From a virus: DNA of 35,034 nt. Positions 24,333 through 33,194 of the stretch are shown one piece after another; within the stretch, counting starts at the first letter, position 1; each line of letters starts with the position of its first letter. Both the position numbers and the translations under genes were made by a program. Under the pieces are notes generated by a model. The model was not told where the DNA came from and did not search any database. It saw only the letters and a list, made by a program, of their open reading frames with translations. Location: the IMG/VR virus record IMGVR_UViG_3300046006_003476, positions 1 to 35,034 of that record. The stretch is one strand, 5' to 3'.

Positions 24333-25305
24333 ATTACACTCTATTTTTAACAGACACAACAAGCCCAAAGAAACACCTTACAATGTATTGACTTTCAATA
24401 CTCACGAAAGATATCAAACTCAACTAGCTAAAACTGGACATGATTTCTACGCTTTTAATCATGATGGAGGCAAAGATTGGTTTAGCGGTCATGCCCCTAT
24501 GCCAAAGAATTATTATCAGCTTCCTAAGAATTCATTGTATCCCGGAGTGCCTTTTGATTTTATACTGGTGAACAGTAAATTTGGTCAGTTCCAAACGGCT
24601 ACGCAAATCAATAGAACTTTACAGATTCCAATCCTATGCTTGGAACACACACTTCCTTTGCCTCAATGGCCGAATGAGCAGCTTGAACAGTTTCAGTCGA
24701 TGAAGGGCGATGTCAACGTATTCATCACAGAGTACTCCAAGAAGCAATGGGGAATGACAGGAGATGTAATTTATCACTCTATTGACACTGAAGCTTTTAA
24801 GCCAGACAGTCAGATTGAAAGATCTGGCGTTTTGACCGTAGCTCACGATTTTATCAAACGTGATTATGCGTTGAATTATTCTGGATGGGAAAGAATCACA
24901 AAGGGTTTGCCACGCCTCGTTGTTGGTGAAACAGAGGGTCTTTCAAAGCAAAGTGAATCTGTAGAAGATCTGATCAAATCCTATCAAAGTGCTTTGGTTT
25001 ATATAAACCCTAGTGTGTTGAGCCCAGTGCCAACATCTATGCTTGAGGCTATGGCTTGTGGATGTGCAATCGTGACGACTGAAACGTGTGAAATACCAAA
25101 TATAATCAAGCATGGTGTCAACGGATTTATGTCCAACGATGAAAATGAATTGAGAAAATTCACAGAGCAATTGCTTGTAGATCCAGATTTAGCTGCCACA
25201 ATGGGAGCCGAAGCAAGACTAACAATTGAAGAAAAGTTTTCAGAACAGCGTTTTATTAAACAATGGAACAATACCTTTGACAAAGTACACGGGGTGGTAA
25301 AATGA
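24325..25305 (+). CDS. Glycosyltransferase, GT4-like
   Basis: 326 residues with a clear C-terminal GT4 pattern: VYINPSVLSPVPTSMLEAMACGCAIVTT, broken as SVLSPVPTSMLEAMACG, then NGFMSNDENEL. The middle has VIYHSIDTEAFKPD and GVLTVAHDF, the start of the donor-binding domain. The N-domain is short and begins with a basic leader. AAGGAG at 24312-24317 serves the ATG at 24325, which lies 8 nt inside the previous gene. The compact size is common for phage GT4 enzymes. Specificity unknown. Confidence 0.85.
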   Translation: MLKLHSIFNRHNKPKETPYNVLTFNTHERYQTQLAKTGHDFYAFNHDGGKDWFSGHAPMPKNYYQLPKNSLYPGVPFDFILVNSKFGQFQTATQINRTLQIPILCLEHTLPLPQWPNEQLEQFQSMKGDVNVFITEYSKKQWGMTGDVIYHSIDTEAFKPDSQIERSGVLTVAHDFIKRDYALNYSGWERITKGLPRLVVGETEGLSKQSESVEDLIKSYQSALVYINPSVLSPVPTSMLEAMACGCAIVTTETCEIPNIIKHGVNGFMSNDENELRKFTEQLLVDPDLAATMGAEARLTIEEKFSEQRFIKQWNNTFDKVHGVVK

Positions 25306-25721
25306 AAGTGCAAATCGTAAGAAAAGATCAAGAAGCTATTGTTGGATACGAAGTTGTCAAGGTTGAATCTCCAAACTCATTGGAAATTTCACACCTTGTT
25401 GATAACTCGTGTGAAAATATCCTCGCTGCTGACCTCGTGGACTCATTCAACAATGAAATCCTTCCGCAGCTATGCAAAGCTTTGGTGAGCAAGCTCAGGT
25501 TCAATGGTCAACTTGTTTTAGGAGGTACAGACGTTAGATTTTTCGCAAAGCATCTTCTGAATGGAATTCTTTCTCCAGAAGAAGCTTGTGAAATAGTCAG
25601 GTCAATACACTCTATGTCAACATCAGACATGGTTAGGCAGCAATTGGAAAGCGTCAACTTGAGAGTTATTTCAATCCATATGGATGGCTTGCACTACGAA
25701 GTGAAGGCTGTGAGGGCTTAA
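25302..25721 (+). CDS. Methyltransferase-like C-terminal fragment
   Basis: 139 residues resembling the second half of a class I methyltransferase: ILAADLVDSF, then LPQLCKALVSKLRFNGQLVLGGTD, in place of the usual fourth and fifth strands (leader-like helix and 'L.pGG.L' segment). The glycine-rich SAM loop expected at the N-terminus is missing, so SAM binding is doubtful. It is not a broken gene: it has GGGGTGG upstream, an ATGA overlap with the previous stop and normal codon use. It may have a structural or regulatory role in the island. The assignment rests on weak similarity. Confidence 0.55.
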   Translation: MKVQIVRKDQEAIVGYEVVKVESPNSLEISHLVDNSCENILAADLVDSFNNEILPQLCKALVSKLRFNGQLVLGGTDVRFFAKHLLNGILSPEEACEIVRSIHSMSTSDMVRQQLESVNLRVISIHMDGLHYEVKAVRA

Positions 25722-25722
25722 C

Positions 25723-26229
25723 ATGAAAAATACTTTATTTGGACTAGCTGTTTATTGCAATGAAGATGTTGAAATTGAAAATTTAAAAAACACTATCGAT
25801 TCATTAAAGCAGATAAACTATGACAACAACAAGGTCAAGGTTGTTATATCAAAAAATCATTCTAGCAATTGTCAAACGATAGTTCATTTTGTAAACATCC
25901 TTCAAGAGAGATTTCTGGCTTCAGAAGCTGTGTTCCATTTGCATGATAATCTCACCCTGAGAGACACAGAATGCTTTCAAAAATTGGCACAAGCTACATA
26001 CTTTGTAAAAGTGCAAGCTGGAATGACCGTAGATAAAGATTTATTTTCTAAAATAGATACGATGTTAAACGAAGATTCTAGAAAAATAGATCTGTTTGAG
26101 ACAGACCATTTCTTTTTAGCGTCTAACGATAGTGTGCGGGACAATTATTTGAATTTTAATGATTACGATTCAACGATTGAATGTATTAGAAATTTATCTA
26201 TCAAACAGGAAAAATATGAAAAAATCTAA
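25723..26229 (+). CDS. Small GT-A-like protein
   Basis: 168 residues beginning FGLAVYCNEDVEIENLKNTI, the first strand and helix of GT2-type enzymes, then SLKQINYDNNKVKVVISKN. The segment FVKVQAGMTVDKDLF corresponds to the strand that normally bears the metal-binding DxD motif, which is absent here. Either it is an inactive accessory subunit or the domain has been trimmed. GAGGG at 25712-25716 precedes the ATG, and the next gene starts 14 nt before its stop. Confidence 0.55.
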   Translation: MKNTLFGLAVYCNEDVEIENLKNTIDSLKQINYDNNKVKVVISKNHSSNCQTIVHFVNILQERFLASEAVFHLHDNLTLRDTECFQKLAQATYFVKVQAGMTVDKDLFSKIDTMLNEDSRKIDLFETDHFFLASNDSVRDNYLNFNDYDSTIECIRNLSIKQEKYEKI

Positions 26230-26977
26230 TAGATTCACAACAATAGCCAAGTCGAATGGTCATTCTAGTCTCAGAGAAGAAAAGATGACTATAATATTGC
26301 TTGCAGAAAACTATGGCTATAGGATGAAGTCTTACGGTCCAATTTCGTTGGTGCAAGTTGACGATAAGACACTATTAGAAAAACAAGTAAAAGCAATTAG
26401 TTCTGTTTTTATTGATTTTGAGATCATTTTGTGCTCTGGGTTTGAAACCTACAAAGTATATCATTTTATTCAATCTAAATTCCCAAACAACAAAAATATA
26501 AGAATTGTAGAAAATCAAGTATACTACCATTCTAATTGCTGCGAGGGTTTGAGATTATGCATGAGCAACACCACGAACACCCGAATGTTGGTGTGTGGAG
26601 GAGGAATAGTTTTAACCACAGAGTATTTAAGGTCATTGAATTTAAGAAAGTCGTCTGTACTAACTCAATCAGGGGTAAAGGACAGTGCCTTTGAAATAGG
26701 CGTTATCGAGAATGACTCAAGATTAGAAACCATGTCGCTCGCTGTTAAAGAAAAGGTTTGGACAGAATTGCTTTACTTGACAGGCGATACGTTGATCAAG
26801 TCATTCTACAACATAGTGTCAAAACCAGAACTAAAGAATAAGTTTTTATTTGAAGCCCTCAATATCTGGAAGGGCAGAAGACAACTGTACGTATCTGATA
26901 ATTCTTCAGATCCAATTTTTAAAATCGACAATATCAAAACCTTGAAGAGGATAACAGATGAAAATTTTGTATCATAA
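26216..26977 (+). CDS. Nucleotidyltransferase-like GT-A protein
   Basis: 253 residues. After a basic leader, MTIILLAENYGYRMKSYGP replaces the usual sugar-nucleotidyltransferase opening (AAGxGxRL), and VQVDDKTLLEKQVKAI follows as the 'PVxxKPLLEHQI' counterpart. RMLVCGGGIVLTTEYL stands where the nucleotide-sugar DxD strand is expected, without a clear acidic pair. The glycine loop is degenerate, so activity is uncertain. The ATG at 26216 has AGGA at 26207-26210; the longer frame from 26159 overlaps the previous gene too far. Confidence 0.55.
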   Translation: MKKSNRFTTIAKSNGHSSLREEKMTIILLAENYGYRMKSYGPISLVQVDDKTLLEKQVKAISSVFIDFEIILCSGFETYKVYHFIQSKFPNNKNIRIVENQVYYHSNCCEGLRLCMSNTTNTRMLVCGGGIVLTTEYLRSLNLRKSSVLTQSGVKDSAFEIGVIENDSRLETMSLAVKEKVWTELLYLTGDTLIKSFYNIVSKPELKNKFLFEALNIWKGRRQLYVSDNSSDPIFKIDNIKTLKRITDENFVS

Positions 26978-27848
26978 CTATAGTAATTTTCTATCAACAG
27001 AACCCATGTATATGCACAACGCTTTCACAAAATGCGGCATAGAAAGTGTTTTCTGGAATTCTAGTCAAACAAGTGCGTACGACACGTTTGATTTAAACAA
27101 ACCAGATGTGTTTGTCACTCACTTTCAAACATTTACACATGACATCTTAGATTACTTGAAGAACAACAGGTCTAAGGTTGAAATTGTTATGAATGTTACT
27201 GGAGCCACTCAAAGTCAAATCACTTCAATCGAACAAGTGTTTGAAGAATGCAAGGTCAAGTCACCCTTTATTTTTACAAATGACTTTACTTTAAATGTAA
27301 AAAGCAATCTTAAATTGATTCAGCTTTATCCAGCAGCAGATATTTTTATTGCTGATCCTTCTCCTTTCAAGGAGATTGGCGTACCTGAAGCAATCGTTTC
27401 TGATAAATTTACTGAAAATTTGGAAAAACATATTGCCAATAAAGAGGTTTTCCACCTATTACATATAAATGGTGACAAACTGGATAGTAATTTTGACATG
27501 ATGGTGAACGTACAGAGTTTATCTCAATTGTACAAAGTCTATCCAAAGTTTACTATCGTCGGAGACAATGATCTGTGTTGCTCACAATTGTTCTTGGATA
27601 TGAACTTAAACTGTAAGAAACTAGAAGTCAGAAGCTCAGATCCTGCGGGTTTTCAAAAAATGTTAAGAGAAATGTTTTCTGAAACACAAACAGAAGATGT
27701 TCAACTTGAAATAAAGAATCAAATTAAAAATAAGCACACTCCATTTGACAGAGCGTGGAGATTCATGAAATATCTTGGTGATACAAACGCTATGGATAAA
27801 ATCATGAATGTTAAGAATACTATTCCAAATCTATTAAAGGCCGTGTAA
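26958..27848 (+). CDS. Unknown sugar-island protein, possibly GT-B-like
   Basis: 296 residues with no secure family. It opens MKILYHNYSNFLSTEPMYMHNAF, a typical GT-B-like strand and loop, and contains PDVFVTHFQTF and the later VYPKFTIVGDNDLCCS, which resemble nucleotide-fold strands, but no glutamate donor signature is visible. The ribosome site GAGGATAACA is shared, base for base, with that of the gene at 28551, suggesting recent rearrangement or duplication of leaders. It overlaps the previous gene by 20 nt. Confidence 0.55.
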   Translation: MKILYHNYSNFLSTEPMYMHNAFTKCGIESVFWNSSQTSAYDTFDLNKPDVFVTHFQTFTHDILDYLKNNRSKVEIVMNVTGATQSQITSIEQVFEECKVKSPFIFTNDFTLNVKSNLKLIQLYPAADIFIADPSPFKEIGVPEAIVSDKFTENLEKHIANKEVFHLLHINGDKLDSNFDMMVNVQSLSQLYKVYPKFTIVGDNDLCCSQLFLDMNLNCKKLEVRSSDPAGFQKMLREMFSETQTEDVQLEIKNQIKNKHTPFDRAWRFMKYLGDTNAMDKIMNVKNTIPNLLKAV

Positions 27849-28558
27849 TGAAAATTTTAATCCAATTTCCTACATATGGTAGAGCCTCTAAATTTCTAAA
27901 AGTTCTTGACAAGTATGTTGAAACTTGCAGTTCATTCAATGAGGTGTTTTTTAATATAAACTGCGATGGGTCTGATTTAAGTATGACAGACTCATATGTA
28001 TTCGAAAGAATAAAATATATATTGAGCAAGAGAAACAACGTAAGTGGTAAAGTGAATTATGACGATGACACCACGAAAATAAGTGCTATAAACGATCATG
28101 TGGATGAGCAAGATTTTGACATTATTGTCTGTGCTAGCGATGACATGGTTCCAAAAGTAGAATCTTGGGATCAAGAAATCGTAAACGCGATGAAAGATAA
28201 TTTCCCAAATTTAGATGGATGCGTTCATTTCAATGACGGCAATACCAGTGGTAAATTGATTACTTTTTCTATACTTGGAAAAGAGCTTTACAAACACTTT
28301 GGGTATATTTACCATCCAGATTACAAGAGCTTGTATTGCGATGATGAGTTTACTCAGGAGGTCATACGCTTGAACAAGGTGGCATATATCGACAAGATCA
28401 TCATCAGCCACGAGCACTGGAGTATCGAGGGCACAGAGAACCACAATCAAGTAGACATTGCGGTTCAGAAAACCCTTCATTATTCAGGAAGAGACGGTTC
28501 CGTTTTTAGAACGAGAAAAGAGCTTGGTTTTCCAAAAGAGAGGATAACAAATGACTAA
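27848..28558 (+). CDS. GT-A glycosyltransferase, GT2-like
   Basis: 236 residues. MKILIQFPTYGRASKFLKVL is the usual GT2 entry strand (FPTYGR), and VCASDDMVPKVESWDQEI carries the metal-binding acidic pair. DDEFTQEVIR and the late HEHWSIEG could supply catalytic and metal-binding residues. The start overlaps the previous stop by one base (TAATG). A donor is not deducible. Moderately confident in the fold. Confidence 0.72.
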   Translation: MKILIQFPTYGRASKFLKVLDKYVETCSSFNEVFFNINCDGSDLSMTDSYVFERIKYILSKRNNVSGKVNYDDDTTKISAINDHVDEQDFDIIVCASDDMVPKVESWDQEIVNAMKDNFPNLDGCVHFNDGNTSGKLITFSILGKELYKHFGYIYHPDYKSLYCDDEFTQEVIRLNKVAYIDKIIISHEHWSIEGTENHNQVDIAVQKTLHYSGRDGSVFRTRKELGFPKERITND

Positions 28559-29186
28559 AAAAATCATATCCTTTAGCTTGTGGGGCGATAATCCAAAGTA
28601 TACAGTCGGAGCAATCAAAAATGCTTTGCTGGCTCAGATTATATATCCAGAATGGATTTGTAGATTTTATATTGGAAATGATGTTCCTCAGCACATAAGA
28701 AATCAGCTTGATGATTTAAATGTTGAAATAATGGAGATGGGTGACACGGGTTGGAATGGAATGTTTTGGAGATTCTTTGCTGCTGACAGCTATGATATCG
28801 TCATTTGCAGAGACACTGACTCTAGACTAAACCTCAGAGAACGAGTCGCTGTGGATGAATGGCTTTCTAGCGACAAAGATTTTCATATAATGCGTGATCA
28901 TCCTTATCATAACACTGAAATACTAGGAGGAACTTGGGGTTGCAGAAATGGGATTCTAAGAGGAATAGAAGAAGCGATCCAAGATTACAACAAGGGGTCG
29001 TTTGACAATCAATATCAGGTTGATCAAAACTTCTTGCGTGAAGTCGTTTATCCGCTTGTAAAGGATGAATCGATTGTGCATGATGAGTTCTTCGAACTAA
29101 AGCCATTTCCAGCTAATGCGACCAAGCGAACAGGATCGTATTTTGTTGGGCAGGTGTACGACGAGTGTGACACACCAGTTTTTTAG
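28551..29186 (+). CDS. GT-A glycosyltransferase
   Basis: 211 residues beginning KKIISFSLWGDNPKYTVGAI, then RFYIGNDVP, GMFWRFFAAD and VICRDTDSRLNLRE, the last holding the DTD metal motif. MRDHPYHNTEILGGTWGCR resembles the acceptor-side loop of a family often present in capsule and cyanophage islands. The ribosome site is GAGGATAACA, identical to that at 26958. The start overlaps the previous gene by 8 nt. Confidence 0.78.
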   Translation: MTKKIISFSLWGDNPKYTVGAIKNALLAQIIYPEWICRFYIGNDVPQHIRNQLDDLNVEIMEMGDTGWNGMFWRFFAADSYDIVICRDTDSRLNLRERVAVDEWLSSDKDFHIMRDHPYHNTEILGGTWGCRNGILRGIEEAIQDYNKGSFDNQYQVDQNFLREVVYPLVKDESIVHDEFFELKPFPANATKRTGSYFVGQVYDECDTPVF

Positions 29187-29194
29187 GAGCACTA

Positions 29195-29998
29195 ATGAAG
29201 ATTGATACAATTATAACATCTGTTAACGATTCACATGACTACACATCTTTCGTTAAGCCGATCTGCAACGCTTGGACAAGTCTCGGAGTGAACGTCAGGC
29301 TAAACGTGATAGGCGATGAACAGTTCTCATTTCCGGGGGGAGGAGTTACAGTAATTAATAGAAAGCCTATCGATGGAGTAAGAAGCTCATCGCAGGCACA
29401 GCTCTCTAGAATCGCAGACGCTGCCGCCCCAGAGAATAACTCTAAGATCATAATGATAGCAGATATAGACATGATACCCCTGAATGATACGCAATTGAGG
29501 GTGTATGATGACGTTCTTGATACCTATTTATGTAAGTTTGGTTATGATCACCCAGCATTTCAGAATGCCCCAGACATCGGAAAGTGGCCCATGCACGGAA
29601 CGGCGTCGTCTGGCAAAGTCTTTAATAGATTCGTGAACCCAAAAGATCTATCTTACGAGGAACTTATAGAAGAATGGTGTGAGACAGAGTTTTCCGACCC
29701 AAGATCTCAACCTAGACAATCTGGTTACTTCTGCGACGAAAGCCTCGTAAAGATGCTCCTAGATAAAAACCCTCAGCCATCAGTGCTAATAGCTAGAGGA
29801 CTTGTTGGTGGAGGTAAGTTTAAGCAACATCCAGATGGAGGTTATACAGTTTACGGGCGGATCTGTAGGGCAAAACATTCATCTTTAGAAGACATAAATC
29901 TAGATGATTACTTTGAGATACATGGACCTAGACCATTTATAGAAAGCTGGTACAAGCCAGTCACAAAATACTTAGGAGAAACAGATGAACGTACGTAA
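29195..29998 (+). CDS. GT-A-like glycosyltransferase
   Basis: 267 residues with MIADIDMIPLND as the DxD metal motif and CDESLVKMLL further on. The opening KIDTIITSVNDSHDY is an ordinary GT-A first strand. The gene begins a block (to about 30890) in which GC is higher than in its neighbours (hand counts 48-53% in sample lines versus 32-37% nearby) and AGA, ATA and CTA codons are common, consistent with separate acquisition. AGGAG at 29185-29189 serves the ATG. It is followed by a frameshifted remnant rather than an intact gene. Confidence 0.72.
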   Translation: MKIDTIITSVNDSHDYTSFVKPICNAWTSLGVNVRLNVIGDEQFSFPGGGVTVINRKPIDGVRSSSQAQLSRIADAAAPENNSKIIMIADIDMIPLNDTQLRVYDDVLDTYLCKFGYDHPAFQNAPDIGKWPMHGTASSGKVFNRFVNPKDLSYEELIEEWCETEFSDPRSQPRQSGYFCDESLVKMLLDKNPQPSVLIARGLVGGGKFKQHPDGGYTVYGRICRAKHSSLEDINLDDYFEIHGPRPFIESWYKPVTKYLGETDERT

Positions 29999-30159
29999 CT
30001 CACGACACGGAAACGCCCGAATACGGTTGGGAGAATATAGATATGCCCAAATCATGGACTATGCTAGATTATAAAACCCTTAATCCTTGGATTAGTGCGT
30101 TTTTTAGAGATGCTGCTGATGCAAAATTGGTATCTGCATTTTTAGAAAAAACCTTGTAG
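29985..30159 (+). pseudogene. Frameshifted remnant of a small coding region
   Basis: An ATG at 29985 has AGGAGA at the right distance but its frame stops at 30072-30074 after 29 residues. From 29992 another frame reads HDTETPEYGWENIDMPKSW and then DYKTLNPWISAFFRDA, which looks like real protein, stopping at 30157-30159. One indel near the start would join the two. It fills the 193-bp gap before the next gene. Confidence 0.45.
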
Positions 30160-30191
30160 ACCAATCACAATTAATATGGGAGTCCTTAATT

Positions 30192-30890
30192 TTGAAAATT
30201 TTAGGCTTAATGCTGGTGTCAGACAATCAGGAAGGTATTAGAAGTTACTCAGATATGGCAACAGCGTGCAGGGATACTTGGGCAGATGATAGCGTCTTTG
30301 GTGTATATGGACATTCTAAGAGAATGAACCTGCAAAATGAGGCACCTGACTCCTACCACTTGAGGCGAGAAGACTCGACTATTTTCGTCAACACCCCAGA
30401 CGCCCGAGACAACCTCCTAAAGAAAACGATCAAGGGAATGGAGTGTCTACTCAATAATTTTGAGTTTGATTATCTGTTTCGGCCAAACTGCGGAAGCTAC
30501 ATCAACTTGAAACTCTTGAGTGAGTTCCTTGAGGACAAGCCTCGACACGCATATTACGGAGGGATAAACGGATACCATGCGAATATATGGTACGCAAGCG
30601 GATCGTGCATCTTGATGAGCAGGGATGTAGTTGAGATTCTGGTAGAAGACCAGAGTAAGCTAGAGTATAACGGAAACGTGCTGATGGACGATGTTTCAAT
30701 TGGACAGCACTTGATAAATGTCAGAGGTATTGAGCTAGACAAGAACGCGATCCGCAAGGATTGCAGATCAGAATCAGACATTGAGAGAGAATTTGACCCC
30801 AACTGCTATCACTATTATTTTTGTCACACCATAAACCACGCACTTATTTATAAGTGTCATCAAATGTCTTTAGATATAGGAAATAAGTAA
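30192..30890 (+). CDS. GT31-like galactosyltransferase-type protein
   Basis: 232 residues. The segments FDYLFRPNCGSYINLKLL, YYGGINGYH, ASGSCILMSRDVVEIL and LMDDVSIGQHL follow the order of beta-1,3-glycosyltransferases of GT31, with the acidic DDVSIG as the catalytic-site counterpart; the usual first metal triad is RPN here. Start codon is TTG at 30192 with GGAG at 30179-30182; an internal ATG at 30210 would lose the first strand. It shares the elevated GC of 29195-29998. Confidence 0.68.
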   Translation: MKILGLMLVSDNQEGIRSYSDMATACRDTWADDSVFGVYGHSKRMNLQNEAPDSYHLRREDSTIFVNTPDARDNLLKKTIKGMECLLNNFEFDYLFRPNCGSYINLKLLSEFLEDKPRHAYYGGINGYHANIWYASGSCILMSRDVVEILVEDQSKLEYNGNVLMDDVSIGQHLINVRGIELDKNAIRKDCRSESDIEREFDPNCYHYYFCHTINHALIYKCHQMSLDIGNK

Positions 30891-30892
30891 TA

Positions 30893-31444
30893 ATGAATTT
30901 TTTAAGAACTTTCAATGAAATTAAAGAAATACCTTCTGACATCAATGAGCATCTACCAACGCTCTATAAGTATGCACAGATGTCTAATTCTATCGTAGAG
31001 TTAGGTACGAGGTGGATGGTGTCAACATTCGCTTTTCTAGCCGCAAAGCCAGATAGATTATGGAGCATTGACATAGAGAGGCCAGATTCAGACTGCTGGG
31101 GAGATCAAGCTAATTTAAATTTTGAGAATATCCTAAAAGAGGCGAACGATCAAGGAATTGATTATAGGTTTATTCAGGGGGATTCTAGAACTGCCGAAAT
31201 TGAATGCGACAGTTTCGACTTGTTGTTTGTAGATACTATTCATACATCTGAAATGGTAGCGGCGGAATTAAATCATTGGGGGAACAAAGTAGATAAATTT
31301 ATCATCTTCCACGATGTCGTCTTGTGTCCAGAAATTAATATAGCAATCAATGAATTCGTAGATAAGAATCCTCAATGGGTAGAGCTAGAACGGTTTTCAA
31401 ACAATTGTGGGCTACTAGTTTTAAAAAACGAAGAGGGGTCATGA
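30893..31444 (+). CDS. Class I SAM methyltransferase-fold protein
   Basis: 183 residues with VELGTRWMVSTFAFL (motif I, E-L-G-T), LWSIDIERPD (motif II acidic residue), FDLLFVDTIHTSEM (motif IV) and FIIFHDVV. It belongs to the Methyltransf_24-type group like the gene at 8517. It probably modifies a sugar hydroxyl or a related acceptor in the glycan pathway. It starts three bases after the previous stop. Confidence 0.72.
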   Translation: MNFLRTFNEIKEIPSDINEHLPTLYKYAQMSNSIVELGTRWMVSTFAFLAAKPDRLWSIDIERPDSDCWGDQANLNFENILKEANDQGIDYRFIQGDSRTAEIECDSFDLLFVDTIHTSEMVAAELNHWGNKVDKFIIFHDVVLCPEINIAINEFVDKNPQWVELERFSNNCGLLVLKNEEGS

Positions 31445-32268
31445 GAGTTTTAATAATCCAAGAGAACGGTCATCATGACGAGAACCGTAACTATCGGGAG
31501 TGCTTTTGTTTACAGCGTGGCTTTAAGTCTAACGGAGTCGATTCGGATGTTTGGGGTAAGGGCCACGATAACTATGATACGCAGCCAGATTGGGAGTCTT
31601 ATGACCTTATCTTCTCTGTTGAAAACTGGGACTGGATGCCAGATTTAAGCAGTGTTAAAGCTAAAAAATTCATATGGGCAATCGATGCTCACTGTAAAAG
31701 TCCTGAAGTATACGAAGCATTGGCAGACAGAAACAACTTTGACATGGTGCTTCACGCATCTCCAAACCTTGGAGTATGGCTTCCAAATTGTTATGACGAT
31801 ACAATCATTAAACCTTTGAGTGTTGAAAAAAATCATGAAATAGGTTTTTGCGGAAATGTAGCGAACAGACAAAGTAAAATAGATATCATGAAGGCTAATT
31901 TCAAAGATTTTCGTTTTGATGAGTTTGTTATTGGCGACGCTATGGTCAGTGCTATAAACTCATACAAAGTTCACTGGAATGCAAATATTAGTTTCGACAT
32001 AAATTATAGAAACTTTGAAACTATGGGGTGTAAAACAGCTTTGTTGACATCTCAACATTCAGGTTACGAACAGTTGGGTTTTAAAGACTGTGTTAATTGC
32101 GTCATTTATAACAATATGCACGAAATGATTGAAAAGGCTAAAATCTTGATAAAGAATGAAGATCTTCTGAAGAGCATAGCAAATGCCGGATATGATCTAG
32201 CAAGCAAAAATCATACGTATAAAAATAGAGCAAAGCAGATATTAGATATAATGGAGAACTCTAAATGA
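31441..32268 (+). CDS. CgeB-like putative glycosyltransferase
   Basis: 275 residues. MRVLIIQENGHHDENRNYRE is a GT-B-type opening, and IGFCGNVANRQSKI together with NFETMGCKTALLT and KNEDLLKSIANAGYDLA follow the CgeB/Glyco_trans_1_2 pattern. The true start is the ATG at 31441 (ATGA overlap with previous stop, GAGGGG upstream). The frame continues upstream into the methyltransferase gene but has no support there. Confidence 0.75.
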   Translation: MRVLIIQENGHHDENRNYRECFCLQRGFKSNGVDSDVWGKGHDNYDTQPDWESYDLIFSVENWDWMPDLSSVKAKKFIWAIDAHCKSPEVYEALADRNNFDMVLHASPNLGVWLPNCYDDTIIKPLSVEKNHEIGFCGNVANRQSKIDIMKANFKDFRFDEFVIGDAMVSAINSYKVHWNANISFDINYRNFETMGCKTALLTSQHSGYEQLGFKDCVNCVIYNNMHEMIEKAKILIKNEDLLKSIANAGYDLASKNHTYKNRAKQILDIMENSK

Positions 32269-33194
32269 AAGTTTTATTGACTGGTGGTACTGGATTCTTA
32301 GGAAAAAATCTGCAAAGATATTTTCAAAACGATAAACATTACGATGTTGTGGCACTGTCTAGCCAAATGTACGATCTGCGTTGCGGAGAGGCTTGCAGAA
32401 GAGCTATAGAGTATTATGCGCCAAATGTCATCATTCACGCTGCCGGAAGCGTAGGAGGCATTCTGGCGAATCAGCAGAACCCCGGAAAGTTCATGTATGA
32501 TAATCTAGCTATGGGCATGAACATGCTCGAACAAGCTAGGGTTTACCAAGCGTTGCATACTCCATTAAAGTTCATTATGCTTGGAACAGTTTGTGCATAC
32601 CCAAAATACACCCCTGTTCCTTTTCAAGAATCAGAATTGTGGAATGGATATCCTGAAGAAACAAATGCTCCCTACGGAATCGCCAAGAAGACACTCATGA
32701 AGCTTGGCGAAACTTACCATCAGCAATACAATATGGACGTTGTGAACCTTGTGCCTGTGAACATGTACGGGCCGCACGACCATTTTAATCTAACAAGTGC
32801 TCATGTCATTCCAGCCCTGATACTCAAATTTCACGAGGCAATAAAAAACAATCATGATGTCACCGTATGGGGAAGTGGCAAAGCGTCAAGAGAATTTTTA
32901 TATGCTCCAGATTGTGCTGAAGCTATCAAGCTGGCTATCGAAAGCGATGTCGGACCAGAACCAATAAATATTGGAACTGGAAAAGAAATAAGGATCTTGG
33001 ACCTTGCCGAAGAAATTGCCCTTCAAATGAATTTTAATGGTTCGATCATTTTTGATTCTACGAAACCCGATGGTCAACCAAGAAGATGCTTAGATACGAC
33101 CCGTGCTGAAAAGCTATTGGGCTTTAAAGCTAAAACTGATTTTCAAACCGGATTAAAACAAACCATTCAATGGTTCTTGGGAGAACAAAGATGA
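32265..33194 (+). CDS. fcl: GDP-L-fucose synthase-like epimerase/reductase
   Basis: 309 residues, full length for GDP-L-fucose synthase, which turns GDP-4-keto-6-deoxymannose into GDP-L-fucose using NADPH. The cofactor loop is TGGTGFLG (6-13). Family signatures are GSVGGILANQQNPG, LGTVCAYPK (T108, C110), NAPYGIAKK (Y137, K141) and VPVNMYGPHDHFN. The catalytic serine of characterised enzymes (S107 in E. coli) is Thr here, a conservative change. A GDP-mannose dehydratase gene, the preceding step, is not in the window, so the substrate would come from the host or a gene elsewhere. The start overlaps the previous stop by 4 nt. Confidence 0.88.
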   Translation: MKVLLTGGTGFLGKNLQRYFQNDKHYDVVALSSQMYDLRCGEACRRAIEYYAPNVIIHAAGSVGGILANQQNPGKFMYDNLAMGMNMLEQARVYQALHTPLKFIMLGTVCAYPKYTPVPFQESELWNGYPEETNAPYGIAKKTLMKLGETYHQQYNMDVVNLVPVNMYGPHDHFNLTSAHVIPALILKFHEAIKNNHDVTVWGSGKASREFLYAPDCAEAIKLAIESDVGPEPINIGTGKEIRILDLAEEIALQMNFNGSIIFDSTKPDGQPRRCLDTTRAEKLLGFKAKTDFQTGLKQTIQWFLGEQR

